64,000 nucleotides of DNA from Pirellulaceae bacterium (lineage in GTDB: Bacteria > Planctomycetota > Planctomycetia > Pirellulales > Pirellulaceae). This document shows positions 44,628 to 54,549 of this stretch, in pieces; position 1 is the stretch's first letter; each line of letters begins with the position of its first letter. Location: positions 53,341 through 117,340 of the forward strand of contig JAQWSU010000014.1 in NCBI GenBank assembly GCA_029243025.1. The letters are read 5' to 3'. The notes below the pieces were generated by a model. The model was not told the DNA's origin. It saw only the letters and a list, made by a program, of their open reading frames with translations, and did no database searches. The position numbers were made by a program, and so were the translations under genes.

Positions 44628-45668
44628 TCATGACAGTTTACGCGAGGTCAGCTGGTGTTGAAGTTTCCGGAGTGTTGGGTGGATGCAATGTCGGTTTTCT
44701 TGGATTAACTTTCCATCGACTTCAATTGGCAGGTTGGTCATTACGTCGTCCGTGTGACAGGCTCCCCGTCCAATGCCGACCGCTATTGCACCAAAAATGC
44801 GTTCGGCCTCGAGGATTCCACTTGCCAGTTGTGCGTTGGAGTGAAAGCCAAGGCAAAAGTGTTCGATCCCGATTTGTTGTGCAGCCAGGAAGTGCTCAAG
44901 TGGCTGCGTGATATTTGCGGGACCTTCCATTTGTATCAGGCGAGAGTTTGCAAATTGCCAGGAGATGGGTTCCGGTAACCGCCTCAGTTCTTTCGGCGGC
45001 CAAAGATAGCCGTCGACAATCGCTCGACCTTGAAGCGAATTGGAGGCTGGCACGAAGGCGATTTGACCACCCATAAAACTGCTTCCAACTCGTCGCTTGA
45101 GGATACCCGTCGTTTGCCAAATCTGGGTAGACTTTTTGCGGGCGATCTGGTTGAACACGTTACCAAGCACGCTTTGTGCGAGCGACATCGTAAGATCCGT
45201 GTCCGCTGGTGAGGTGACACATAGCTTCCGCGTTTTGTTCAGGATCTGCCGAAACTCTTCTCCTCGAGCATACATCTGCTCGTGGTTTACCCTGCCTACG
45301 CATCTGACGAACGCGTCTGCCTTGAGTCCGATCAGGCAATCGATGCGAATGCTTCTGGCCGTGGATTCGGCCCAGGTACGCGACTAATCGTAGGAATATT
45401 TTCCCAGTTCAATCAAGTAATGGTAAGATTTTGTCACCACAGCTTGAATGATCTGGTTGGCTGAAGTCGACAAACTATCCGGCTCGCTGAGAGAAAGCAT
45501 CTCGCAAGGATTGCCGAACTCCTCAACGCGTTCTTGAATGGCCGTTAACACAGCAGAGTCACTCGTTGCATCGCAGCAGACAAGTAGCCGCTGTCCTCGT
45601 CTCGCTTGCAGGAGTTCGGTCGATAATTTTTCGGTTGCTGCCCGCAATTCTTGTTCTGCAATGATCAT
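44628..45668 (-). pseudogene. M29 aminopeptidase-like gene split by one in-frame TAG
   Basis: The frame runs 347 codons from the ATG at 45668 to 44628 with a single internal stop, TAG at 45384-45386. The codons after it continue without break: TWAESTARSIRIDCLIG and then EEFRQILNKTRKLCVTSPAD. The N-terminal part (VLTAIQERVEEFGNPCEMLS) and the C-terminal LGFHSNAQLASGILEAERIF resemble the COG2309/M29 leucyl-aminopeptidase group. The ATG overlaps the stop of the GNAT-like gene (ATGA), so the gene was translationally coupled. Other genes here end in TAG, so normal readthrough is unlikely. Either a recent pseudogene or a sequencing error. Confidence 0.7.
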
Positions 45669-46942
45669 TCTGATTGCTCGTTGATCTCGGGTGAGACGTT
45701 TGTCTCATTAGATCGATTCGATTCCTCGATCGAATCTTCCGTCGTTGTCTGTTGAGGAGGTATTCGATGGAGTGCAAAACGTTTCAGGCCCGCTAAATGA
45801 TATTTTGACTTGAGTTGGTGTTCGAGAACCTCTTTGTTACTCGACGTGAACGCGATTCCCTCAAGTTGCCCGCGTCTTCCATGGATGAATGGATGTTGAG
45901 TCAAAAACGAATTAACCACCGGTCGGTGAGTTGAGCATTTGAGATGCGACCACGGACCACATGAGTCGGTGATTTCGATATTCCACTTTCGTTTGTAGTT
46001 CATCACTCCGTCGTAAAGCAAAGGTCGGGTCCATCCAACGCCCATTCGCTTAAATCCTTTACACAATAGATGAGTCGCTGAGTAATAATAAATTGCCGCG
46101 AAAGCGCCCCACTTTTGGTGTAAATGAATCGGTTCCCGCACACCCGTCATGGAAACGGATGGATGAGGCTTCGAGTAGTCGATGATGGTGCCAGCGATGT
46201 TGGTGCCGTCTTTTCGGATTAATAACAGCTCATTCGCATGAAAGAGCGACTTCGCTTGGTCGTAGTTTCGAATGATCGCCGAGTTGCCATGTGCCTGTTG
46301 AGTCATTGGCAGATACATCTCGAAGTAAAATTGATCAAAAGTTGCCTGGTCATCTGCGATGATGGTTTCTAGTTGATGCCGTCGCACTCGACGGATGTCG
46401 CTTCTGAGGCTCTCTTTGACGATCTTGTTTTGCAATATTTGAAGAGAGATTTCACCTCCAAGCCACGCCGGGATTGCATAGTCGTAGCGGAGTGAGCTCA
46501 GGCGACCTAACCACGCTGGGATGGAAACAATCAACAGATCGCAGGCATTGTCTTTGGCCCGGGTGAATCGGCCCAGCTGCTGAACGGTTAGTTGCCGTCT
46601 ACTTTCCCGGTGATAATCCTTTCCCAAGGCGGCTTCGATCAGAAACCGAGATTGGTGCAGATTGCCAACGCAGTCGATTCGTATCGGAAGATTCGAATGT
46701 ATCTCACGGCCTTCGATTCTCCAGGCTGAAAGCCGCCGGAGATTCCACGCGGACTGCAATTCCGTCCAACCGCGGCGCGGCCACGCAAAGATGTCCGTTG
46801 CGAAAGTACGGTTCGGAGTACATCGGTGGCTGTTTTTCGTTGGTTTCATCCTCGTATTGTACAGTTCCGCTTCGGGGCATGTGCTGATCTGCGAGGGACA
46901 GATTTGTTCCACCTTTTTAGTGCCGTGTGGTTTTACCTGCAA
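45665..46942 (-). CDS. FemAB/GNAT-like acyltransferase
   Basis: 425 residues from a TTG at 46942; an ATG at 46849 is a possible shorter start. The C-terminal half has the GNAT/FemAB look: DQFYFEMYLPMTQQAHGNSA, then LLIRKDGTNIAGTIIDYSKP, and the KWGAFAAIYYYSATHLLCKG helix. These are the acceptor-side and acyl-binding segments of the Acetyltransf_6 (BioF2-like) type. In other bacteria such proteins act in cell-wall or exopolysaccharide formation. It is coupled by ATGA overlap to the interrupted M29-like gene. Confidence 0.65.
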   Translation of the reverse strand: MQVKPHGTKKVEQICPSQISTCPEAELYNTRMKPTKNSHRCTPNRTFATDIFAWPRRGWTELQSAWNLRRLSAWRIEGREIHSNLPIRIDCVGNLHQSRFLIEAALGKDYHRESRRQLTVQQLGRFTRAKDNACDLLIVSIPAWLGRLSSLRYDYAIPAWLGGEISLQILQNKIVKESLRSDIRRVRRHQLETIIADDQATFDQFYFEMYLPMTQQAHGNSAIIRNYDQAKSLFHANELLLIRKDGTNIAGTIIDYSKPHPSVSMTGVREPIHLHQKWGAFAAIYYYSATHLLCKGFKRMGVGWTRPLLYDGVMNYKRKWNIEITDSCGPWSHLKCSTHRPVVNSFLTQHPFIHGRRGQLEGIAFTSSNKEVLEHQLKSKYHLAGLKRFALHRIPPQQTTTEDSIEESNRSNETNVSPEINEQSE

Positions 46943-47137
46943 TTTCGCACTTCGCGTGACGTTTTTCGTTGTCGGCGGAATGTGCTTTTGTTCGTTTCAT
47001 GTCATTGGATTCGCGATTGAGCGTTGACCGATTGGGGGATACGGGTTGCGCTGACGATTTGTCGAACCGCAATCGGTATCGGCGAAGTTGCGAACTGCGA
47101 GCCGAACACGAAGTTGTCAATACGGGCGAATGAGCCG

Positions 47138-49234
47138 CTACCAAATCCGCAACACGCTGATCAAGTTGTGGTGTTGGTCGGTCCACAGGGGAGCAGCGGA
47201 AAGTTCCTCCGGGGTGGCCGGTTTAGCTTCTTGCAGTAATTCATCTGACCAAAGAGCTAAATGGTTGCTGCCAGCCAAGACCCAAATCGATTGGTTGATT
47301 CCTTCCGCCTGGTCTGCGGAACCACGAATGACGCGGCTGCTCATGCCTGCATCTTGAGCGAGTCGGTGAACGAGAGGTGTCAGATTAAGATGATTGTTCG
47401 AGACATGGAAGGCCAGCACGCCGCCAAGGGCCAAACGGGATTGGTAGAGTCGAATTGCTTCGCGAGTTAGCAAATGAGCCGGGATGGCATCGCTGCTGAA
47501 CGCATCCAAAACCAAAATGTCGAATTTAGCCTGCGGCATTCGTTCCAAAACTAACCGTCCATCCCCAAGGTGGGTGCGGATGTTGGCCTGACTATCGGCC
47601 AAAAATGAAAAGTGATGGTTGGCAATTTCGACAACGGCGGGGTTGATCTCGATCATGTCAAAATCATCCTCGGACCGTCCGTAAACGGCTAACACACCGC
47701 ATCCCAAACCAACCACTCCGATACGAAGAGCGGGATTTCTTTGTTGTAAACTGGTAATGGCTAAGCCGATGCCACTTTCGTGACCGTAATAGGTGGTCGG
47801 TTTATTGGAGTCATCCCCCAATCGCTGCATGCCGTGGATTGTGCTGCCGTGCACCAGCCGTAACCCCTGTTCATTCTTCACCACCGCCAGTACACCAAAG
47901 AAGTTGCGGTCGGAAGCGATTGTTTGATCTTTCGGTGCCAGGGCGATTGTGAGTAGGGGCGCAAGCATCAAGAGGATCGCGGGATACCTCAGCCGATGTG
48001 CAGCCGACCAATCGTATTCGGTTTCGCGCCAACCACGGCAGGCAAAGAACAAAACGCCAGAGAATGCGGTGACGATGCCCATGGTCAATGGAAGCTCAAT
48101 GAAAGTGTTCAACACGGTTGGGCAAATCAATGCGATGAGGATGCCGCCCATTGCGCCACCGGCTGACAACATCACGTAATATTGTGTGAGTTGGGAAGCG
48201 TTTGGTTTGATGCGAGCGACTTCGCCGTGACACAACAAACAGACACCCAATAGTGTCAACATATAGCAACAAGCTTCGGCGAGTAGCTGTACCGAATCAG
48301 GCAGGAAATGTTCGACTTGAATTGTCATGATCGCAAACAGCGTAGCGGCAGCGGTCAATTTGGGGCGATACCACTCCGGTGAATCAAAACAAATGATAAA
48401 GCTAATCAAATACAGACTCAGTGGTAGCACCCATAGAAACGGAATCACGGCAATGTCTTGGCAGACATGATTGGTGATGACCAACAGCATCGTCGACGCA
48501 AGTGCGGGTAACGCAATCCACGCTGCTCGAGTTTTCCATGTCACACACACGGTTGGAGGACTTGGTGTGATCTGTTCACGCGGGGGGATTCGTTCGTGGG
48601 AGCGAAATAATCCGGTAGCGATGACACCCTGTACCACGACAAACAGACAGAACATAAGTGACCAGACGATTGTTTGATCGCTGACGGAAAGCATCGGTTC
48701 GACGATGAACGGATAGCTTAACAATGCAATCAATGAGCCAGCGTTTGAGAGAGCATACAGGCGATAGACACGATCGCTTTCATCCTGGTAACTTAACCAG
48801 GCCTGAACGAGTGGCCCGGTGCTCGAAAGAACAAAGTAAGGAAGGCCGACGTGGACAGTCAGCATCCAGAGTAAATAAAACATCGGGGCTTCGCTGCCGA
48901 TCGGCTTCCAGGCATCGGACGGTTCAATCGGAAGCATTAGCGCTGCAGTTACCAGCAGGGCCAAATGAATCATCCCCTGCACGGCGGGTCGAAAAAACGT
49001 TCTAAGTAGATGAGCGTACAAGTAGCCCGCGAATAACAGCAGCTGAAAGAACAGCATGCAGGTAGTCCATACCGCCGGGGTTCCACCAAACCACGGTAGC
49101 ACACATTTGCTGATGACCGGTTGGACCTGGAAGACGAGGAATGCACCCAGCAATGTTGTTGCAGCAAACCAGAAAATCGAGCGTCCAGAGCCGTTGGTCG
49201 TTTGATCCTGACCGGATAATTCTGATTGTGACAT
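47138..49234 (-). CDS. Membrane protein fused to spermidine-synthase-like domain
   Basis: 698 residues. The N-terminal 430 residues hold about ten or more membrane helices (AATTLLGAFLVFQVQPVISK at the start, VQPVISK being typical of this fused family). The C-terminal part is a SAM-dependent Rossmann fold with VVGLGCGVLAVYG, MIEINPAVVEIANHHFSF and FDILVLDAFSSDAIPAHLLT, the spermidine-synthase active-site region. Such fusions are common in planctomycetes and proteobacteria; aminopropyl transfer is not proven. The gene stands alone and is followed at the 5' side by a long gap. Confidence 0.85.
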   Translation of the reverse strand: MSQSELSGQDQTTNGSGRSIFWFAATTLLGAFLVFQVQPVISKCVLPWFGGTPAVWTTCMLFFQLLLFAGYLYAHLLRTFFRPAVQGMIHLALLVTAALMLPIEPSDAWKPIGSEAPMFYLLWMLTVHVGLPYFVLSSTGPLVQAWLSYQDESDRVYRLYALSNAGSLIALLSYPFIVEPMLSVSDQTIVWSLMFCLFVVVQGVIATGLFRSHERIPPREQITPSPPTVCVTWKTRAAWIALPALASTMLLVITNHVCQDIAVIPFLWVLPLSLYLISFIICFDSPEWYRPKLTAAATLFAIMTIQVEHFLPDSVQLLAEACCYMLTLLGVCLLCHGEVARIKPNASQLTQYYVMLSAGGAMGGILIALICPTVLNTFIELPLTMGIVTAFSGVLFFACRGWRETEYDWSAAHRLRYPAILLMLAPLLTIALAPKDQTIASDRNFFGVLAVVKNEQGLRLVHGSTIHGMQRLGDDSNKPTTYYGHESGIGLAITSLQQRNPALRIGVVGLGCGVLAVYGRSEDDFDMIEINPAVVEIANHHFSFLADSQANIRTHLGDGRLVLERMPQAKFDILVLDAFSSDAIPAHLLTREAIRLYQSRLALGGVLAFHVSNNHLNLTPLVHRLAQDAGMSSRVIRGSADQAEGINQSIWVLAGSNHLALWSDELLQEAKPATPEELSAAPLWTDQHHNLISVLRIW

Positions 49235-49772
49235 TTACGAGACCTGTTGTTCGGTGCCAGAGGATCGATCGAACGAGCGGACTTATGAAACTTACTTCAC
49301 AAAGCTGTTTCTCGCCGTTCAGCGATCGGTCTCGACGGAAGCCCTGCGTTTTCCTCGGATCTCGCCTCTTTGGCAACATCGGGAAGGGCGAAACTGGTTG
49401 CCACCTTTCACCCGAGAAGGGTAACCTGGAAGGCCTTTTGCGAATGCGATTTCAGTGCTGTGGGCGATCTTTTGGCCGCTGAGTGGGGTGCTCGTGCCGT
49501 CCCGTTACCGCATGGATTCAGAAGATGTTTTTTCAGTTGGCGTACCCCGGGATGATGCGCTTTGCTAGGGTGTGTCAAAAGTGACTTGGCCAGCCAGTTG
49601 CCTTTTCATCGTTGGTTCCTCCTTGAGCTTTAACTTGTACGATCAATTTTTCTTCGAAAAGCATCTGTCAGTTGAGAATCCAAGTTGCGTTTAAACGACT
49701 GGTCGTTACCGTGCGGTTAGCTGCCCGCCGGAGTAGGATCTGCTTTCGATCCGATAAGAAAATATTGTCACA
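49235..49772. other. Intergenic, no supported gene
   Basis: About 540 bases before the large secreted protein. The open frames at 49141-49482 and 49370-49555 have no recognised motifs. No promoter with good spacing was found. Confidence 0.5.
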
Positions 49773-52700
49773 TTGGGTATTAGAAAAGTGAAGAAATATC
49801 AGGAAAAGCATTGCCATCGTTTGTCGCGAGTTTGCATTCGCCCCAGCTTCGAACTGTGCGAGCCTCGTGTTTTACTTACAGGCAATCTTCCCAGTATGTC
49901 TGTTGCGAATCCATGTGTTTCAACGTCCGATTTTTCGGTGGATCATGATCCGGAACTGCTAGGGATTTCAGCGGAGCAACCACTTGAGATCGATACAACT
50001 CAAGAAGTCAGTCAGGATGGATTGAGATTTGAGATTACCCTTGTGGATGGAAATGGCGGAACGGCGGCTAGCGCGATGTCGTCACAAACCTACTCGGCCT
50101 ATAACCCGACTCAAAACTATAGTGGGTGGGAGATGAACGCAGCTGAAAGTTGGCGTACTTTCTATGGGTTGGAGACGCATCGACTTGGTATTGATGACTT
50201 AAACATGGATCTAACCCAGTACAAGTTGCGCGTGAAAATCTTGGACAATGCGAGTATTCCCCAGATGTGGATGGCGGGAGGTGCCCTAGAGTTCTCGGGG
50301 AATTACAATTCCAATGTGCAGGCATGGGAGTTTCCTTTAAGTGACTTCGCGGACTACATCCATCATCCAGATTCGACAGGTGGAAAGGCAATTAATCCGG
50401 CAGTACGCCAGTTCACATTACAGCCCTACGATGTGGGCACCCAGCTGAATTATCACGGTCACCGCTCAGTCGTTGTCACTTTTGGCCTCAAGGACGGGTA
50501 TGGAGTTGAATCTTCTGGTAATTGGCAAACTGTTGATGCAAGTGATTTGAAGGCTGCCTACCGAAAGGAAAACGTTCAGGTTGGCGATGCAAGTTACGAT
50601 GTGATTGTCGGTGGCTTTGCAGACTGGCTGCTTACGACGTGGGAGCAAGGCAAAGATATTAATCTGAGGATTGACACAGAGGTTGACTCTGTCTCTCATC
50701 TTATCAGTCAATCACTTGTGTATCGGAAATCGTCAACACAGGACAATTGGCAAACAGCAACGCTGAATATGCCTCATAAGATTTCCGTGACGGGAACGGG
50801 GTATATTGATGGTTATTCGCGGTTGATGGCGACGAAGGACCTGAGTGAGAATGATGAGTTCAATCAATTTTGCAGTGCTTTGCTCGAACTCCAATCTTCC
50901 TATACCAGCAAAACACCAGGTGACTGGGCCATCAATGTTTCAGGAATAAGTTTTAAGTATCCTCCCAAGCGATTCGAGGGCAGCGTTACCTTGAACACCC
51001 GCCCTTCTGTCAATTGGTCGGGGAATTCATACATGAATAAATTGACTGCTGCGATCACCAATCGGTTGCAGGGGCAAACGCTTAACGTTGGTCCAGTGCA
51101 TGCTTATGACAATCAACTGATTGGTGGATGGATTGATGCGTCGGACGGATTTGAGACGCTGGCTCCTGATAGTGTCTTTGAGCGAAATGTGTTCCACGTC
51201 AACGACGATGCAATCAAAGTGAGAACTCGGTCTTTGACCTTCAAAGACACCGTCGTTCTCCAGGGCAATGCTGGTAGCGCAATTGACTTAAGCGGATACG
51301 GATGGACCTGGGGCGCCGTGTATGGTGGGGGAATCTATGACACTTATGTTCACCGTATCACCCAGGCGTCGCCTCCGGATGATCATATCGGCGGGATGAT
51401 TTCTAATCGTACGATTTTTACGCCGATGGTCAGTGATTCATCGGGAAAAGGGATCTGGGATGTGACGATCAGCAATATCACCGTTCCAAGTTTTTCCAAT
51501 GGTACGTACGACGCCAATGTCGTGGTTGATACGGGGATTTTTTCGGCGTTAAACAACGCGCCGCGGGATTTTAAACCAAACAAAACCTCTTATTTAAATA
51601 TCCACGATGGCGATCATTATGCCCTGGAAACCATCCACATCAGTGGCGTGAAGATTTATCCAAATGCCAAGCCCAAGAGTCCAATGTACGCTTTTGGTTC
51701 GTTCGTTGAAGGCTCTACTCCCGACATTTCGTATCAGGCTTTCGTGCAGTCCCAACAACAACAACAAACGGTTAATTATGATTTTTATGACACGCCCAAA
51801 AATATTATGGTGGATTGGGGCAGTGGTAACTCTTACGGGACGGTGACTTTAGGCCTCGGGGTCAATTCACTCCTCATCACGGGTGCGACGGGTAATGACA
51901 ATCTGAATGCACCCAGTGATTGGATGACTCGGGTGAATCAGCGTCCGCTCGTGCGATCAACATCACCGTCCGAGAATGTGGCGTATGCCGTTTGCGAGTG
52001 GAAAGAGCCTGCGGTCTTCTACGTTGGGCAGCAGGGGCGGGACACTTATCATGTCGAACCGGGTATGTTCACCGCGATTCTTGATCAGGGAAAGGCTTCC
52101 GACAAAGATATTGTCACGGGACTGCCCGGTCGTGCCAGGCAGTGGTCTCGCATTCGACTGGGACGTTATGATTATTTGCTCGTGAGTAAACGGCATCCTG
52201 AAACCCGAGTTTTACTTGTCGATCCTTTGGGGAAGCAGAATGCCGACAATCGGATCGCCACACTGAAATTCGATCAGGGGAAAGCGGTTGGTTTGCGCCG
52301 ATTCCTCAGAAGATCAAGTCGACTTATTTCGATGACCTATCCTCAGGCAATGCGAAAGATGAGTCTCGATGTGGAGAGTATTCTCGGGCTCGCCGAAACC
52401 GATCGGCCGTTCCTATCCGGACATGCGGGTATCGCGCCAAAGCAGGTCCGCTTTCTCTTAGGTGGGCTTCGGCAAGGAGCCTCGCAGTCAGCCAGGTCCC
52501 ATTCAAGCTTCGGTGGTCCCAATCAAATTTGTGGCGATGCTGCTCCGAATGTCCTAGAGGGCAGCACTCATGTCGACCATATCTTTGGATTAGACGCTGA
52601 TGATTCGCTTTTTGGAGCGGCAGATGATGACTGGCTGTTGGGGAATCGGGGAGATGATTCGTTGGAAGGCGGTAAAGGGAACGACTATCTCTCAGGCGGC

Positions 52701-52946
52701 AGCGGCACCGATCAATTGGTCGGTGGCGAGGGCAGAGATGTTTTCCTGCTCGAGGCAGAGCAGTCGCATGATACTATTTGGGACTTTGTTCTTGGAGAAG
52801 ACACGATTCTGCTAGGTTCGACTGTGCTCGACTTTGAGTTGCTGGATCTCGATGGAGACGCCCATCTATTGAGTGGCGAAGAAGAATTTGCCGTTGTGCG
52901 GGGGATGGGTGGCAAGCTTACGCAGACGGGTAGTCTGTTGCGGTAA
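49773..52946 (+). CDS. Large secreted beta-helix protein with RTX calcium-binding repeats
   Basis: 1057 residues from a TTG; a GTG at 49788 is a possible alternative, and neither has a clear ribosome-binding site. The N-terminus carries FELCEPRVLLTGN, the planctomycete motif found in many exported giant proteins. The central region (about 430-600) has LAPDSVFERNVFHVNDDAIK and looks like the parallel beta-helix of GH49 dextranases and related enzymes. Near the C-terminus are hemolysin-type repeats (GDDSLEGGKGNDYLSGGSGT, then DQLVGGEGRDVF) that bind calcium. Function as a polysaccharide hydrolase is inferred; the catalytic residues were not verified. Confidence 0.75.
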   Translation: MGIRKVKKYQEKHCHRLSRVCIRPSFELCEPRVLLTGNLPSMSVANPCVSTSDFSVDHDPELLGISAEQPLEIDTTQEVSQDGLRFEITLVDGNGGTAASAMSSQTYSAYNPTQNYSGWEMNAAESWRTFYGLETHRLGIDDLNMDLTQYKLRVKILDNASIPQMWMAGGALEFSGNYNSNVQAWEFPLSDFADYIHHPDSTGGKAINPAVRQFTLQPYDVGTQLNYHGHRSVVVTFGLKDGYGVESSGNWQTVDASDLKAAYRKENVQVGDASYDVIVGGFADWLLTTWEQGKDINLRIDTEVDSVSHLISQSLVYRKSSTQDNWQTATLNMPHKISVTGTGYIDGYSRLMATKDLSENDEFNQFCSALLELQSSYTSKTPGDWAINVSGISFKYPPKRFEGSVTLNTRPSVNWSGNSYMNKLTAAITNRLQGQTLNVGPVHAYDNQLIGGWIDASDGFETLAPDSVFERNVFHVNDDAIKVRTRSLTFKDTVVLQGNAGSAIDLSGYGWTWGAVYGGGIYDTYVHRITQASPPDDHIGGMISNRTIFTPMVSDSSGKGIWDVTISNITVPSFSNGTYDANVVVDTGIFSALNNAPRDFKPNKTSYLNIHDGDHYALETIHISGVKIYPNAKPKSPMYAFGSFVEGSTPDISYQAFVQSQQQQQTVNYDFYDTPKNIMVDWGSGNSYGTVTLGLGVNSLLITGATGNDNLNAPSDWMTRVNQRPLVRSTSPSENVAYAVCEWKEPAVFYVGQQGRDTYHVEPGMFTAILDQGKASDKDIVTGLPGRARQWSRIRLGRYDYLLVSKRHPETRVLLVDPLGKQNADNRIATLKFDQGKAVGLRRFLRRSSRLISMTYPQAMRKMSLDVESILGLAETDRPFLSGHAGIAPKQVRFLLGGLRQGASQSARSHSSFGGPNQICGDAAPNVLEGSTHVDHIFGLDADDSLFGAADDDWLLGNRGDDSLEGGKGNDYLSGGSGTDQLVGGEGRDVFLLEAEQSHDTIWDFVLGEDTILLGSTVLDFELLDLDGDAHLLSGEEEFAVVRGMGGKLTQTGSLLR

Positions 52947-53231
52947 ATCTTTAAGCACGGTCGCAGGGGTGCTTCAGCAAAAAGCTATCATCCCCGTTGG
53001 ATGTGATTTGCGAAGCTTGTGCCACCGAGCGGGTTCCTGGCTGGATTTGTCATCGAAACCGATGGAGCCTGAGTTTTTGAAATCATGCGCGCAGGTGCTG
53101 TTGGACTCGGTCAGGAGTTCCCGAATTGCTTGCGGCCACCAATGACCGTACCCATGGTTCGCAGCTTCAGTTGCGAATGGGAGCGTTCGTGGTAGGTTGA
53201 ATCGTTTTCTATCTGCGGCAGTTGTCAGAAC

Positions 53232-54524
53232 TTAAATTCCGACGAGCTGTTCCGTCGCATTTCCAAAGGCAGGCAGCGTGACTCCCATGCGATCCATAAT
53301 GCTAAGGCACAGCGATGACATCTGCCGTTCTTTGGCTGCTTCGTATTCCAACGTTCGCCCAGTTTCGAACGATCCCGACAGGCTACCCGACATGAGTAGT
53401 GGGATTTTGGGTGCACTGTGGGCGGTCCATTGTTCGTTGGCGAGCATGATGCATGAATTGTCTAGCACGGTGCCGTTGCCTTCCTGGATTGCATCTAATT
53501 TGCCGACCAGATAGGCATACTGCTCGACCCAAAATCGTGTGATCGCGGCATACTCTTTGTTTTTCCAGCCGTGCGAATAATTGTGATGGTCGACGTTGAG
53601 TCCCAGAAAGGGATAGACCTGTCCGGAGAGGTTATTCGTCAGTAATAATGTGGCAATGCGAGTTCGGTCGGTCTGGAACGCTAGCGCGATAATGTCGCAC
53701 ATTAGGCGAGAATGTTCATCAATCTGATGAGGCAATCCATCGGCCGGTCTTTGACGGCTGAAGGCGACGCGTCCCTCGCTTTCATTGATCCCACGCTGCT
53801 GCATGTTTGCCATTCGCTGTTCCACTTCGCGCACCGAAGTGGTGTATTCTTCGATTTTGGCGTTGTCAGAATGAGAGACCTTTGCCGAGACGTTCTTGAG
53901 CTGGTCGAGCACATGATCCAGAACGCTAATCTGAGTTTGGTTGCCTTGACTTTCAAAAAGACTATCGAAGGCGAGCGACGGATACAGCTCTGCCGGCACA
54001 GGAGATACTGGAGAACTCCACGAAACGTGGGACGCGTACATCATCGAGTAACTTGATTCGTGAAACCCGCTGATAGGACGTTCACATCCTAGTACCAGAC
54101 TCGGCAGCACGGTTGCGTCACCCAGTCGCTGAGCCAGCAGTTGATCCATGCTGGTTGCTGCCTGGATTTGTCGTCCACCTTGTGGCTGAATTCCGGTTAA
54201 GATTCCTGCGGCGCCTTTGGCATGGCCACCCACGACATTATCTGGATGTCGCAGTCCATGGATGAAGTTCACCTTGTGTTTTACCGATTCCAGCGAAGCG
54301 AAGGCCGGACCAAGCTTCAGGTCGGTACCGGAGCCTTGAGACCACCATTGTGGTGGGTGAATGCCATCGCCAAAAAACAGAAATGCAAAGCGTTTGGGAG
54401 GCGCATTCGAGCCTTCGTTGCCGAGCAGTTTTGCCGACTCGAGCCAAGGCAATGCAACGCTGGCGCCGAGACCTTGCAAGATGAGACGTCGTGAAACTCG
54501 TTTGGGTCGCTGAGCGAAATTCAT
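53232..54524 (-). CDS. DUF1552 protein, Tat-exported
   Basis: 430 residues. The start SRRLILQGLGASVALPWLES is a twin-arginine signal. The family's conserved FAFLFFGDGIHPPQWW, GGHAKGAAGILTGIQ and ATSMDQLLAQRLGD are present. DUF1552 proteins occur almost only in planctomycetes and relatives, always next to DUF1592 cytochromes, and are related to the sulfatase/phosphatase-like DUF1501 group. AAGGA eight bases before the ATG supports the start. It follows the DUF1592 gene by 25 bases, so the two are an operon and probably an exported complex. Confidence 0.9.
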   Translation of the reverse strand: MNFAQRPKRVSRRLILQGLGASVALPWLESAKLLGNEGSNAPPKRFAFLFFGDGIHPPQWWSQGSGTDLKLGPAFASLESVKHKVNFIHGLRHPDNVVGGHAKGAAGILTGIQPQGGRQIQAATSMDQLLAQRLGDATVLPSLVLGCERPISGFHESSYSMMYASHVSWSSPVSPVPAELYPSLAFDSLFESQGNQTQISVLDHVLDQLKNVSAKVSHSDNAKIEEYTTSVREVEQRMANMQQRGINESEGRVAFSRQRPADGLPHQIDEHSRLMCDIIALAFQTDRTRIATLLLTNNLSGQVYPFLGLNVDHHNYSHGWKNKEYAAITRFWVEQYAYLVGKLDAIQEGNGTVLDNSCIMLANEQWTAHSAPKIPLLMSGSLSGSFETGRTLEYEAAKERQMSSLCLSIMDRMGVTLPAFGNATEQLVGI

Positions 54525-54549
54525 GAGTGAATCCTTTGGGTCACAGCGA

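Noticed and set aside
45384..45386. TAG read as pyrrolysine or other recoded amino acid
   Set aside because: Other genes in the window end in TAG and no pyrrolysine genes are visible; kept only as a minor alternative.
46662..47027. Plus-strand frame of 121 codons with hydrophobic stretches
   Set aside because: Mostly antisense to the GNAT-like gene; no start signal.
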